Shown: positions 11,854 through 24,920 of the stretch, one piece after another
Position numbering within the stretch: position 1 is the first letter of the stretch
Layout of the letters: each line of letters opens with the position of its first letter
Assembly: GCA_028023455.1 (NCBI GenBank)
Contig: JAQFVV010001043.1
Span: 60,539-124,538 of the forward strand
Direction: 5' to 3'
Length of the DNA: 64,000 nt
DNA from: Epiperipatus broadwayi
Taxonomy: Eukaryota > Onychophora > Udeonychophora > Euonychophora > Peripatidae
Position numbers and translations under genes: made by a program
Notes under the pieces: model-generated
Seen by the model: only the letters and a program-made list of their open reading frames with translations
Told to the model about the DNA's origin: nothing
Databases searched by the model: none

Positions 11854-14800
11854 AATTTGCACAGATGTGTGATATATTAATTTATCTACATAACATTAGT
11901 ATTTATTACAATAAAATTATTACAGATTATTCTCGCAATTTTATTCTCTTTGCTGAATAGTCTTTTTCTTGAAACAAGTACTATCAAATTTTTGACAGAT
12001 TGTTGATTGATTTAAAATGTCTTTTTTTTTTAATAAATGAAATATACAATCGTTTTATAGAATTAAGAAAATATAAATTTCTAAATGTCTTTCTGCTTGA
12101 TTAGTTAATGCTGATAAAATAGGCAAGGTGAGAGAGGAAAAGTGAATACGTGAAGTGCAGCTCTTTATGCCATGATAAATAGATAGTCAAGCATGGACTA
12201 AGTACACAATGCCCCATGATGTCGTGAGAAAATATTTCATTTTTAAGCACTGCCCTCTAAGTACCTAGACAGATCATCCACAAGAAATAGTATCCAGAAA
12301 AAAATGTCAGGCACTGAGCCAGCCCTGCTCATCTCTTGCGAGTCTTAGGGGCTTTAGAAAAGGTCTATTCATGAGACCAAGGCCTATTCATGAGGCCTAC
12401 ATATACACTGATGGACTATCCTGGGAGCTCAATATCTAGGTCTAGACAGTGCCGAGCATATACTTTGGAGCACCATAAACACGTTTCATCCACACAGCCC
12501 TGCTCAACCATACACCCACCATAAACATAAGTACAAATTCATGCATCACTTTCAAATGTAATTTTACTAAAGAAATCATTTAAAAGTTTGTTATCATATA
12601 TAACTTTACTCACCACAGCTGTATATATTTTTATCTGTTCTTCTCTGCCTTTAGATAGTCAGCATCTATATAATTATTTGTTTAGAAAGCTGGTTCTTTT
12701 GGTCCATTAGAAAAATATAATCCATGTTTGTTTTTATCATCAGGTAAAAGTATGCAATCCATGTAAAATCTTGATTTGTAGTTGTTTTCTTTCTGTTTAG
12801 GATTATTCCAGGCAAGCAGCTGTTTTGATTTAATAAATTTTAGACAAGCAACTATCCTCTCTGTTTAAGGCTATGAATTACAGCACAAAAAAGTGGGTCA
12901 TTTTCTCCAAGTAAATTCAAACTCCTGAGAAGGAAATATTAAGTAGCTTCTGAATCTACTGTTCTGTCTTCAGCTATATCAATTCATGGTAACCATTTTG
13001 CCAACTCTATGGTCAGCTAAAACCAACTGCTGTATTTCATCAAATTGCAGCAAAAAATTTGCAAACAAATTTTCCGCTGGCCTTCTTACCAAAAAAACCT
13101 ATTAACCAGACTGCTCTCTTCAAAATCATTATCCAGAGTAATTGATATATTTTTAATCGGTCTCTTATAAAATCATCTGAAATGTTAACAACACTTTCAT
13201 TAAAAACAGAGTTTTTATTTTTAGCTCTCTAATCCCTTTAAAAACATATACATGTTTTTACTTTAATCTTTAGAATTTGATCAAAGGTGTGATAATCCTT
13301 TTGAAAACATATACATGTTTTTATTTAGATAATAAAAATTTACAAATTAATTAAAGATTTCAAAAATAGACATTTTTTTCAAAATTAGCAAAAAAAAAAA
13401 AGCTTATATTTAAATTTCAAAATCAGAATTACAAATAATATTTATCAGACCTTTTAAAAGTTTAATTTATAAAACAATTTTTATTTTAAATCAGAGTTAT
13501 TATTTAACCCTTTACATATTATGATTTTATTTTAGGAAATATAAAAAAAAAATCTACAAAAATTTATTCTGTGTTTATTTCTGCTTTTCCTTTATTTTAC
13601 GTATATATTTATGCACACACACTATATTAGTGTATGCTATGTAAGCCAACTGGTTACAATATATAAACTCAAATGATGCACGATATCTTGGGCATACAAA
13701 TTATAAAATTCAATGATGATATCAATGTAGATATGATAGAAAAAGAAGGTAATAAAATAAATTGTTGCAATATCTGTAAATCATGAATGAGTGGAATCAG
13801 AGATGAGAATTGAAAAAGAATATAGGATCAAATATAAGGACAATAGAAAGCAATATAAATCATGAACGTTTCAATAGTATAATAGGCCACAATAATAAAA
13901 GAAAGTTATGGAGATACACAAGAATGAAATGTATTAACATACAAAAAGTGACACACACTAGTAAATCACAGAACACAATGCTAGAAGAATAAAGATCTTG
14001 GAAAAAATAATTTCAGAAACTTTTTTTTAAAATAATTTTTTAATAAATTTAACTAAAAAAATCAAAAAATAATTTAGAAAAAGATAATGTGGCAAATCCA
14101 AATTTAATATATATTGTCCAATTGTACTCATGCAATTACACATATTATTTTATATAACACATATATGTTATTCCATTCTGATTCTTGTTAAATAATTAAC
14201 ATTTGATTTAAATTAATTTTTCCCTTAAAATAATCAAACCTAAAAATTATTTCACAATAAACAAAGAATATTAACCTTAACTTGAATCTTCCTCCACTTG
14301 TGGTTTTGAAAATGATGATGGCTCTATACAATATTAATCAAATAAATTTTAAAAAATCTTATGGTCAAAAATATCAAAAATATCGAATTCATTCTCTTAT
14401 ATGGTGTTTTTTTATTCAATAGTTTTTATGTAGCTGCTTAGTTGAGTATCTCTTCTGGAAGATGGCTTCCAGGAATTTTATTTTTTGTTATAGCTTTCAC
14501 AATAGTTATTTTACCAATTTTGCATTATCTTCTATTCTTTTGTAATTCCACATTTACAATTGAACAGTTGCTTTTACTTCATTATTTTTCCGTTTAGATT
14601 TTTTTTTTTTTTTGATTGAATGAAGTTTCTAGTTTAACAATAATTTTCATTGCAGATTAATATAAGCTCAGCTATGATTTTGGATGGATCAATATATTAA
14701 GTTTATTGAAAGATTTTTCCAGGGATATTCTTTATTTCTACATTTCTTTTAATGAAATTGTTTACATAGTTGGATCAGTAATGATTAGATTTTAGTAATA

Positions 14801-15300
14801 GCTTAACACATAGTACTTATAAATTCTATAATAATATATGGCTTTTCAAAAAAAAAACATTTTTACTAGGAGTGAGACTAATTTTAAATTAGAGTACTAC
14901 CTTAACCTTATTTTGGGTTTTAAAAAAAACAGTCCATATATCAATCTTTTATTTAATCACATGATTACCACAAATATTATTTCATTAAATGTTGTCTAAT
15001 TGATTTTCATTTTACAAGGAAGTTTATCTTTTTAAAAATTCTATTTATATACTAATTAAAAATAACTTTTAACTTCTTTACAGATAAAAATCATAATATC
15101 TTCTTGTTTTTTTTTAATGAAATGATAAATTTTTTTTAAAGATCTTAATTCCTTTTCATTTCTTTTTAATAAAGTGAAGCTAAACAAAAAATATCTTCAA
15201 TTTTGTCATATGATCATTCCTTGTATGTAATTCTTGTAATAAATTTAAAATACTTTAATTTCTATTTAACAATTAAGTTATTCTGCAGCTAACAAGAAAA
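9050..15300. other. Long non-coding AT-rich region, purine-rich in part; possible LTR-like boundaries
   Basis: No gene recognised. 9640-10330 and 13680-13990 are purine-rich on the plus strand and would encode Lys/Glu/Asn-rich coils broken by many stops, similar in flavour to the gag-like relic at 44439. A sequence TGTAACGGGATGGGG begins at 10485 beside ATAT, and CTGGTTACA ends at 13658 before ATATA, which could be the two ends of an LTR-type element. 12120-12540 is visibly richer in G and C than its flanks. A (TA)n tract is at about 11822-11851. Confidence 0.35.
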
Positions 15301-15307
15301 TAAATAA

Positions 15308-15416
<109 letters not shown>

Positions 15417-15526
15417 GACAGAATGACTCGGTTACAACTAGTATAAGAGGTAGTGATCATTACACATATATGTAGTTATGGTACATATATATTTAACTAT
15501 TATATTACATGGTGGTTATATAAGTA

Positions 15527-16459
15527 CACCTGGGTCTTTTTTTACGCGGACTTTTTTAACACGATTTTGAAGTTATGCGATTCGTGTTTCACCGGAAGTC
15601 GAACTCCGATATTGCACTATTACTTTAAATAATAAATTTCACGCACTCACATTATATTGAAAGTAATAGCACATTATTGAAATTTGACTTTCAACTTAGT
15701 TAATTTCAATATTTTCAGTGCTTTATAGTAGTAAGATTTTATGCAATAATGAAATTAAAATCATGATTTCCACATTTTAATGTAAATTTGTTCAAACATT
15801 GTGCGTGTTAATTTTGCATTTTAAATCACATTCTGTTTTTGCTTTTTAAAAAAGAATGTTTAATCAATTATTAATCATTTAGTGTCTGCAAGTTTATTTT
15901 TAAAAGATGAGTAATAGCAGTGGACACAATTAAAATTGAAAATTAAAGACAAAAATAAGAATTTAATTTTTAGTTGTTAGATTAATTACTAATTATGTTG
16001 TCACCAGAAAACCATTAATTAACACAACATGAGAGTGACATTGGCACTAGTTGTATTTCATCTTGTGAAAAATCTGATTTTTTTATCAGTTTGCAAACAA
16101 ACCTGTTTACTGACAAATAGCGATAATAATTAAAATGTGTATAAAAATATAAATTACTGTAAATTATGCATAAAAATATATTGTTTTGAATAAAATTAAA
16201 TATTATAGTTAAAAAAAGATTGTCTTGTATCAATTTTTTTCAAATTTCAAATTTTTTATTAGTCATATTTTATTTCTTTATTTTTTTTTGCACGAATTTT
16301 AAAGTAAATTTTACGTTGGTGCTTTGCTTTTACGTGAGTTTTGAAAAATCACAGTCTGTATCCCCCATTTTTCAAGGCAAGTTACGTCTATTTTTGCATG
16401 ATTTCATTTGCGCATGTTTTCTGAGGAACCTATCTATCGTGTAAAATGAGACCCAGGTG
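15527..16459. mobile_element. Non-autonomous DNA transposon, Tigger/pogo-like, TA target duplication (copy 1)
   Basis: The left end reads CACCTGGGTCTTTTTTTACG. The right end, reverse-complemented, reads CACCTGGGTCTCATTTTACA. Both are flanked by TA, giving terminal inverted repeats and the TA duplication of the Tc1/mariner superfamily. The subterminal text rich in TTTTACGCG and ATGCGATTCG resembles Tigger/pogo ends. Inside is a second inverted repeat: the block with GAAGTCGAACTCCGATA near 15595 pairs with AGTAATAGCACATTATTG near 15662 and following. At 933 bp with no long reading frame it has no transposase, so it depended on one supplied in trans. A closely similar copy lies at 38797-39733 and a relic at 51777. 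Confidence 0.75.
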
Positions 16460-17960
16460 TACTCAGAATGAAGGGGGTGGAGATGCTCTGTCATTTTGAA
16501 ATGGTATGTATGTGTGTGTTACAAATGTGTGTATAAATGGGTTTGATGGTTGGAGAGATAGAAATGAGGTTTTATTTCACTTACAATATAAAAGCTTAAA
16601 AATTTTCAGCAGAAATACATTTTTGATTTCTTTTATTATTACAAGAAAAGCAGAAGGTGATAAAAGCTTTCACATTTCAACTAAAATCTGGTTAGATAGC
16701 AATTGGAGAAACAGAAAGTGCAGATTACGCAAACTTTCTAGAAAAAATAGAGGGGACTATAAAAGAAAGAGGCCCAGAATGCCCCATGTCTTGTCCCTGC
16801 AGAGATTGATTCATTAACACAGCGGAATCATTAGTTCAATTTCAAAATCAAAATCACAAGTTTACCTAATGGTGGCCAAAAAGGAAATATTGGGCTAAGA
16901 GCCTAATGTATTGGGCTCAAACCCCTAACTCCCACTAACTGCAGCTGCTACACTCAATAATAAACAAAATGCCTCTCTGGATTAAAACAACTACCAACAT
17001 CAGAACCATAAAGCAGATCCTCATTGAATGAAGACTGTATAATAAATCAAAGAATGAGAAACCTTGTGATGGATCATGTAAAAAATATTCTTCCACAAAT
17101 TCCCCAGGGATGTGCAGGTAATAAAAGAACTTTATGTATTGATTTACTAAGAAAGAAATTATTATCTGATTCTTTAGGCTTGCATATGAGAATTCAACTA
17201 ATAAACAAAAAAAAAACTTTTTGTTGAAGATTTTACTTGCGGTCACTAATTATCACTATTAGATATTGAGTGTGGGAAACTCAGTGAAGTGACTCCTAAT
17301 AGTCATAAAGAAACAAATAGAAAAGTAGTGGAAGGGAAATCTCTTTCTATCAATCTTCACTATTTTGACTTAGTCATAATAATAAATATTTGAAAGAATA
17401 TTGCGTGCATGTGTGACAAAGCAAAATGGCAGAGCTTCAAATATATTTATGTTAACAGATTAAGGGTTAAATTATATTATTTTTTTCTTATGTGATAAAA
17501 ACAATAATTGTCATTTGGAATGGTGTTTAATAAATCTAATTTAATAATGAAACCGTATGTAGAAAGCTTGTGATATTTTTTCTTTATGTATATTTTATGT
17601 ATTATGAAAATTCTTACTCTCACTTGTGTCTACTCTCAGCCGTGATACCACCCAACCTGAGTCTGAGCTAGCTGATGGTCAAAACCTCTCTCATGTCTCT
17701 TAAGACAGTGGCTATTATTGGTAATATATTCACTTCATGTAAATCTTATTTTGTTATAAGATTGGCACTTGGAATCCTTGGGATGTTCATAAATATGCAT
17801 TGGGAATCTATTAGAGTTACTGAGAAAAAAAATTATAAGACATTCTTATTAATTGGTGATTAAGTCAAAAATAGTTTTGGTTAAATATATATGTAAGCAC
17901 ATATCTTTAGAGTTGAAAGTGTGCCTGGTGAAAATTATTATTGGTAATGATTTGACGGGC
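16460..17960. other. Unclassified sequence; short frames with coding-like patches
   Basis: An open frame at 16506-16817 is basic (RNRKCRLRKLSRKNRGDYKR) and one at 17024-17227 contains NILPQIPQGCAGNKRTLCID. Neither matches a family I know; they could be fragments of a degraded retroelement between the Tigger-like copy and the TA tract. The remainder, 17250-17960, shows nothing. Confidence 0.3.
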
Positions 17961-17963
17961 TTT

Positions 17964-17966
17964 GTT

Positions 17967-18006
<40 letters not shown>

Positions 18007-18008
18007 AA
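17964..18008. repeat. (TA)n tract inside a TGTTACA...TGTAACA palindrome
   Basis: TGTTACA, then about 34 bp of TA dinucleotides, then TGTAACA. A second TA run follows at 18014-18033 and another at about 18162-18183. The GTTACA/TGTAAC words next to TA tracts recur at 4005, 10485, 13653 and 50666. Confidence 0.7.
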
Positions 18009-18717
18009 CATATCACTATATATATATATATATTGTGCCAGTCACTCTATGAGTGACCACACACAAGGTGGCACTAGTTGAAGCTACAGCTCAGTTATAA
18101 ATAATTACAATTATTAATTTATGTAGCTATGATATAAACAGTATAAAATGGATGAAGTTGACTGTATATATATATATATATATTTCTTATCCACACACAC
18201 TCAAGAATATTAACTTTCAAATTGTAAATTGACACATAATATTGTAGTATATATGCTTACAATATTTTTGTTTCATTTTTATTTTGTTATTTTAATAAAT
18301 GTAAACATTCTATATTTATAATTTAATTTGTATTTTTTCTGTAAAAAATTAAAGGAAATAAAAATATATAAAATAATTAAAAAGTAATTGTAAATGTTCC
18401 AACGTATCTGCACTTTATTTTTAAATCATAAGATTTTCTATATTAATGCATTAAGAAAAGTCAGGTGGCCATTGTTTTACCAAATATAAAAATACACTAA
18501 TGTGTAAATGGCCATCCTGCTTTGTACTTTTATTTTACAAACAAAAGTCTTCAAAGAATTTGGACACCAAGGCAGAGATAGAAAAATCTTTTTTATTTGC
18601 TCTATAGCTATGTTTAATTTTAAGCTGTACCAAAATATTTTTTTTGTATTTAAATTTGAAACTGATTTTATCAGTATAGTGGTCTGAGTGACCCAGATAA
18701 AATTAGATTAAAACTAA

Positions 18718-19512
18718 TTAAAGATAACATTCTTTAAAAGAAAGTATGTGAATTATTTTTGGATCCATTAGCCACCAAGATAAAAGCTGGGGGCAATTAT
18801 TCAAAGGGGGGTGCAGAACAACAGTGGTAGTTATATTAAAAGTTTTTGCTGTTGTATTATTCCAAGTTCTCTCAGATGTATTTTCTCCAGTCTTCCAAGG
18901 TATAGGCAGAGAGATATTGTCAGAGTAAACTAAGCTCTTGGGTATATATTGCATGATCATTGCAGACCATCTAACCTTGTATTGTAATCATTGCAGATGT
19001 TTCATGACTCCAAATTAATGCAGAGATTACTTATACAGAATACCACTACTATGAAGTACTGACTTAATAATTGAATGGTAATAGCTACAGTCAGTACAGA
19101 GGAAAATGAGGCTTCTGAAATCTTGTGGTGCTAAAGAGCTCCTGTCACTTCCAGTTATATGTTGTGCTCGCCTTATATCCAGGCCACAATCTAGAAGACA
19201 GGAACTGTTAAGAAATAGCGTAGAGCTGAGACTCTATTGAATTCATTTCTAATAAAGTAAATAGCAGTGTTCATCTGATTGCCACAACATTAACAAACTC
19301 AAATTGAAGATCAGTTCTACATCAACCAGTGAGATAATTATGGGATAGAAGCCCAATTCAATGCATCTATCCAGTTCTGTCCAAGATGTCAAAATGTAGC
19401 CACCCAGGTCCAGCAGATATTGATGATGAAGATTGTCAAACCAACAGAATGAAAGGAAGAAGTCCTTGCCACCCCAGTAAACAGGTGTGTATAGCACATT
19501 CAGAGACTCCAA
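18718..19512 (-). other. Unrecognised region with two minus-strand open frames
   Basis: Two short minus-strand frames are open: 18718-18960 (80 codons, containing CPQLLSWWLMDPKIIH) and 19249-19512 (87 codons, Leu/Tyr/Trp rich). The sequence is less AT-rich than its surroundings. Neither product shows a motif I can name, and no start context, splice site or polyadenylation signal ties them together. A decayed transposable element is the likeliest explanation. Confidence 0.25.
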
Positions 19513-20060
19513 GTCTGGATGAAGTCTGAAGATACCGGATGGTAAAATTTGTTTTAATCTTTTGATATTATTGTCTTAAATCCTACTTATATATTTAAGT
19601 TATATATCCATAACATGATTAAAATATAATTTTTTCAAAAAACTAATTTTTTTTTTGGTAGTGGAGGTTGTTGGATGTTTTTTTTTTCAAAAAGAAAAAT
19701 TTTTTTGGTAGGTTTTTTTTTTCCCTAATTTTAATATTTATTTAATATAAAAAAAAAAAAAATACTCCTCTATTTTATATTTTTTTTTTCCAAGCCAGTT
19801 AAATGAATATAAATTAAGCCAAGACAAAGCACATAAAATGATGGTTTTACTTTGCTTCTTCATGTGTTTAAGTGTGTATTAATATACAATTTTAAAACAT
19901 TATTAAACTGTGGAATGAATGCAGAAATGAGCATACATGTCTGACTGAATATTTAATGATCTATTATTTTTATATTGCCTAATATATATGTGTGGGTATA
20001 GAACTCAGACCACTTCATCCAAACATTTTTTATGAATTCAGGAAAATGGATTAAATAGTA

Positions 20061-20640
20061 TCTTATTTTCTTATATTTGTGTAATTGGTGTTGTGATAAT
20101 GGGCTTAAAGAAATGTTAATTGAGGTTTGTAATAAATATTTTATAAGTAATTTTATTGGTGTGTGTTATATTTATTTTATTTCATTTCTTAAAATATAAC
20201 AAAAGTAAATATATTTCTGAGAATGGCTTTAAAATTTTTTTTTATATCACCTGATATAAGAGGACTGAGCATAGTATAATGGGATATGACTTTATCAAGC
20301 CTTAGAAAGTTAGTATATGTTATGTAATGGGTTGGGTTTTTTATATCCTTCCAGTCAGGGATTATCTCTGTCTGGGAGTGGCACATGAAGATGTGAATTA
20401 TTCACGGTCTGACAAAAGGTATACAGCAATTAACCTTTTGATGTCATTTGGCATGATAATGAAATAATCAACCATGGTTCAATATATTGCTTGATTTATA
20501 AAGTATTAATATAAATTAAATTATAAAATGCATATTTATATTAAAAGTATTATTGAGATCTCACCCTGAGATGTTACAATCACTTCATGCTTGATATGTA
20601 TGCCAAAGTTAGAATGGGGTAGACATTCACCTGGTACAGG
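20061..20640. repeat. Dispersed repeat, copy A (uninterrupted)
   Basis: About 580 bp that recur at 21351-22140 with only scattered differences, from TCTTATTTTC to the GGGGTAGA...GGTACA end. The flanks are unrelated, so this is a dispersed or duplicated repeat rather than a longer segmental copy. No reading frame of note. Copy A keeps the intact sequence GTATATGTTATGTAATGGG, the pre-insertion state of the site occupied in copy B. Confidence 0.8.
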
Positions 20641-21350
20641 AGGAATTTGGTGCCCAACATGCATGGATTTATCCAACATGCCAGCATAGAACAAAAACAT
20701 GGCCACTAAATGTAATCAATTAAAAGAAGCTAGCAAAATCAGAAAAAAATAAAAAAAAAGAAGAAAAAAGTTTATCGTATGTTAGAAGTGAAATAAATAA
20801 ATTTTTGGAGAAAGATAAGAGATACTGTGCATAAATATAAATAGCACATATGTGTAAGAATGGGCAAAGAACTTCAGTAAGGAAATATTAAACCATATTT
20901 ATTAATTAAAAAGGGTGATCTCAGAAAACAGATTTTAATAGTAGCATTGGAGTGAAAATTTCTTGTTAGATATTTTTTTAAATATAGCCCAATGGTCATG
21001 TTTCAGAGTCAGATGTATGTACTGATAGTTTCCCAGTGTTATTTGTATAGATCAGTTTGTGTCAGTGTTTCTGGTACTCTAGGATTGGAGATGACGAGAG
21101 TTCGGAGGGTTGGCTGGAGATCTTTATGTAGTCTGGAATTTTTATAACCATGTCATTGTATGCTCTGTCAAAAAAAGGTGAGAGGTACTGCATTTGCAGA
21201 GAATAAAAAAATTTTTTTTCTGGGACCACTGCCTTGTAATGCAAAAGACCCTGTAAACCTCAAAAGGAATGAGCATGGATGCATTTATCTATGGTTTTAT
21301 ATTTGTAAGGCTGTTCCAAATGGAGAGTCCTTTTTCTCTTTATCTGTATA

Positions 21351-22140
21351 TCTTATTTTCTTTTATTTGTACAATTGGTGGTGTGATAGTGGGGCTTAAG
21401 AAATGTTAATTGAGGTTTGTAATATATATTTTATAACTAATTTTATTATCGTGTGTTATATTTATTTTATTTCATTTTTTAAAATATAACAAAAGTAAAT
21501 ATATTTCCGAGAGCGACTTTAAAATTTTTTTTTTATATCACCTGAGATAAGAGGACTAAGCATAGAAATATAGGATATGACTTTATCAGGCCTTAGAAAG
21601 TTAGTATATGTTATGTAAATAAGCATTTATTTTATAGCACTATGTTTTATAAATTGTAATACATTAAAGATCAGCTTTCAAGCTATTGTGCATGCACTTT
21701 TTTTTTATGAGTGTTAATAAATACTATATCTTGTGTTGGGAAGGAAAGTATTCATTTATTATTAACACTCCTAAAAAAAAGCGCATGCACAATAGCTTGA
21801 AAGGATGATCTTTAATATATGTTATGTAATGGGCTGGGGGTTGTATACCCTTCCAGTCGGAGATTTTCTCTGTCTGGGAGTGGTGCATAAAGATGTAAAT
21901 TATTCATGGTCTTTCAAAGATATACAGCAATCAACCTTTTGATGTTCATTGGCATGGTAACAAAATAATCAACCATGGTTCAATATATTGCTTGATTTAT
22001 AAAGTATTAATATAAGTTAAATTATAAAATGCATATTTCTATTAAAATTATTATTGAGATCTCACCCTGAGGTATTATGATCACTTCATGCTTGATGTGT
22101 ACGCCAAAAGTTAGAATGGGGTAGAGGTTCGCCCGGTACA
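21351..22140. repeat. Dispersed repeat, copy B (carries a hairpin insertion)
   Basis: Same orientation as copy A, about 1.29 kb away, and longer by about 210 bp because of an insertion at 21619-21815 plus its duplicated target. Outside the insertion the two copies align throughout. Confidence 0.8.
21605..21829. mobile_element. 197-bp palindromic insertion with 14-bp target site duplication
   Basis: TATATGTTATGTAA occurs at 21605-21618 and again at 21816-21829, while copy A of the host repeat has it once. The insert between (21619-21815) begins ATAAGCATTTATTTTATAGC. It then forms a long imperfect hairpin: TTAAAGATCAGCTTTCAAGC from 21664 pairs with the segment ending GCTTGAAAGGATGATCTTTAA at 21815, with about 60-bp arms and a loop of roughly 30 bp. 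It codes for nothing. A 14-bp duplication is longer than Tc1/mariner or hAT make and is more like LINE-machinery insertion. Confidence 0.75.
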
Positions 22141-22368
22141 ATATATGTAATTAAAGTAAGGCAATTTATTTTTACACCATAAAACATTACATAAAAATAA
22201 ATTTATTTTATATTTAAATAAAAATATAAAACATCTAAGGTTCATAAAATAATTAAAAAATCATAAGAATGAATTTATTGTACAACACTACTTAGAATGA
22301 TTTATTATCATCATAGCATGAAAACATAATATTTCATAATATACATTTTATACATATGTGTTTAACAG

Positions 22369-22474
22369 ATATGTGGTAGAAGAAAAACAATAGATGAAGT
22401 TATACAGGAATCCTGCAGAAAGCATATTAAAAATGGTGCTACTGGGAAAGGAGAACAGGCTAACCATGATGATA
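22369..22474 (+). CDS. Candidate internal exon of an unrecognised gene
   Basis: The stretch has an acceptor-like TTTAACAG at 22361-22368 and a strong donor-like GTAAGA at 22475. Only one of three frames is open, encoding 35 residues beginning ICGRRKTIDEVIQESC and ending with a split codon (phase 1). The putative next exon at 23226 starts in the matching phase. Two Cys are present, with a third in the next exon, so a small secreted Cys-rich product is possible. No family recognised, and no upstream exon found. In AT-rich DNA chance splice-like sites are common, so this is tentative. Confidence 0.3.
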
Positions 22475-22889
22475 GTAAGATACATTCAGCATTCTATATT
22501 TATGTTATTTTAAATTATCATTATTAAACTATAGACAGTCTACATATTAAATTTATTGAATAGAGTGCATACATTATTATTGTTTGTTTATATTATATTC
22601 TTAAACAATTTACTAATTTATTTAATTTTTTAAACCCAATATTATATGTAGTTTTCAGTTTTAACGACTAATGAAACACTGTTAATGAACTTTACAAAAT
22701 GGTCATTTAGCATTGCTAAGCTATTTAATAAATATAAGGGTACTGAAAAATTCATTATCAGCATTTGGACTAATGGTCAAAACTTGAAACTAAATTTTAT
22801 AAATAAAATTAATTTATTTGTCTAATAAATTATAATTTTCTGTTGAAAATGACATAATAAATTAACTTTATTTTTCTAACTTACTAATG

Positions 22890-22895
<6 letters not shown>

Positions 22896-22983
<88 letters not shown>
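22896..22983. repeat. (TA)n microsatellite
   Basis: About 44 uninterrupted TA units. Confidence 0.95.
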
Positions 22984-22986
<3 letters not shown>

Positions 22987-23225
22987 TTAATGAACTTTTT
23001 AAAAGGCTTTAGTTATTTTACTATAAAAGCAAACAGGTTGAAATTTATCTACACTCTCAAATGTTTTATATTGTTATCTGTAATTGCACCATCATCATCA
23101 AAAGTACTGAATGCGTTTTATACCTAATTATACATATGTGTATAAAATAGACCCATTTTATATAATTAGCTGAAAATTCAAATATAGAATATGAAATTAT
23201 TATTTAAAACATTATGTTTTTTCAG

Positions 23226-23251
23226 GAACTCTACCGTGTGAATTAAAATAA
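23226..23251 (+). CDS. Candidate terminal exon paired with 22369-22474
   Basis: TTATGTTTTTTCAG is a good acceptor ending at 23225. The first two bases complete the phase-1 codon of the upstream candidate exon, then TLPCELK and TAA (23249-23251). AATAAA at 23247-23252 overlaps the stop, as would suit a compact 3' end. The implied intron is about 750 bp and holds the TA tract. Confidence is limited because the exon is tiny. Confidence 0.25.
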
Positions 23252-23465
23252 AGTCTGAATTTTAAATCATGCTACCTGAAAGTCCAAGTTAGTAGTGTCT
23301 TAAATTAATAAAAAAACACATTCCTTTTGTTTTCTCTTCCTAGTGGAAGAAAAATTGTTCTGTAATATGTTAACTCTAATAATCAGTTGATGATCTGGTA
23401 AATTAAAGAGCTTTCATACTGATATGTCGTTATTTTTATATATAAATGTTAAATCTATGACTAGT

Positions 23466-23595
23466 AATTCTAATATGTAGATCGCTGCTGCTTCACCTAT
23501 GCACCGATTCAAACAGCTATGCTATTCCAAGGCTCATTATGAGCCAGGATGCAAAGAGTGCAATACATTCATGCAGGACACTATATGGGCAATAC
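23466..23595 (-). repeat. Possible tRNA-derived SINE relic
   Basis: A GC-richer island. On the minus strand TGGCTCATAATGAG resembles a Pol III A box and, 32 bp on, GTTTGAATCGG resembles a B box. No cloverleaf, tail or duplication could be assigned. Confidence 0.3.
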
Positions 23596-24156
23596 AAACG
23601 ACTCATTTTAATAAAAAAATAATCAATAGATAATGAAACAAATAATTAAAAAAATGTGTGTCTAGATACTTGATTTTTCTGGTGTTAAATGATTCTTTTA
23701 TTTTATTATAGGTATTATTTATGAGTTTGTCCTGTTTATCAATTAGACTAGGTTTATGATTCTGTATCTATGCTGTTTTAGAGAGATACAACTTTATTAT
23801 ATTTGGAGTTGTTAAATCATTACTTTGATTATAGTATATAAGAGACAATATGAATCTAATTTTAAAAAAATGTCAGAAATTTAGATTACAAAATTGCTGT
23901 GGAAAGTCATCTAATGACCGATTTATTAATTAACCTTATACTAGAAATATGTCAAATCAAATAAAATCAATCTCATAATTCTTATATGCACATGATATAT
24001 ATATATATATATCGCAATTAGGTTTAAAACTGTCATTTACAATTCATTTTTTCTTTCTTTTATACCAAAAATTATATTAAGAGAAAATAATAATCAAATC
24101 TGTTCTCTAATAATTTTTTGTATTATATATTATATGAAAATTTTAATTTATTACTT

Positions 24157-24240
24157 TCATGCCTTCTTGTGGATGCGGGGCAATATAATTTTGCACCCTG
24201 GCTCCACAAATCCCTGAAACCGTCCTGGCTATTACTCTTA
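24157..24240. other. Isolated GC-richer 80-bp island
   Basis: CCTTCTTGTGGATGCGGGGC through CCGTCCTGGCTATTACTC stands out sharply from the surrounding AT-rich DNA. It has no open frame or tRNA fold I can defend; a transposon or transcript remnant is likely. Confidence 0.3.
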
Positions 24241-24920
24241 ATAAATATATTAAATTTGAAGTTTTACCATCGACATTGTTAGAGATATCCATTTAAAATC
24301 ACTAATAATGATTTGAACCATTTTTGTAACAATATCATGTTTTACATGTAAGACATCTCTTATCACCACATGGAAAGCAATCCTTTTCTCATATAAAATT
24401 CCTAGTCAAATTTGTTTTAAGAAGTATATATTTAAGTGATCTGTGACTGCGATATACAACCTTAGGTGGACTGGGAAATATAGTTTTTTAATTTTTAGTC
24501 TATTTTTTTAAAGTTCTCTAATTCAGTAAACCTCCACATTACATATAAAAATTTGGACTAAATAATAAACTATTTACCTGATTTTTAACAACTTTTTATT
24601 TCGCCAAGACTGCACAAATTAACCATATGTTTGGGATAGATTTATTTTAATTATAAAGTACATTGCTGAGTTTTATGTTTTATTGTGAATATGATTCTTC
24701 TTCTATCGTTTTAGTTTTTTGAACTTCTCGTTAAGGCAAATTTTTATATTATGTGATATTTTGCAATGGCGAATGCAGACATAGATTAAAGCAAGAAAAA
24801 AACAACAACAAATATTATATCTAACTTATGAAAATTTATTAAACATGCACGAAATTAAAATCTTTTTGAGTTATACCTATATTAGTTTTTGTTTAATTAA
24901 ATTGCCACGTTCATCCAAGT

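Noticed and set aside
18718-18960. Host gene exon on the minus strand
   Set aside because: No splice sites or recognisable family; listed only as an unclassified region.
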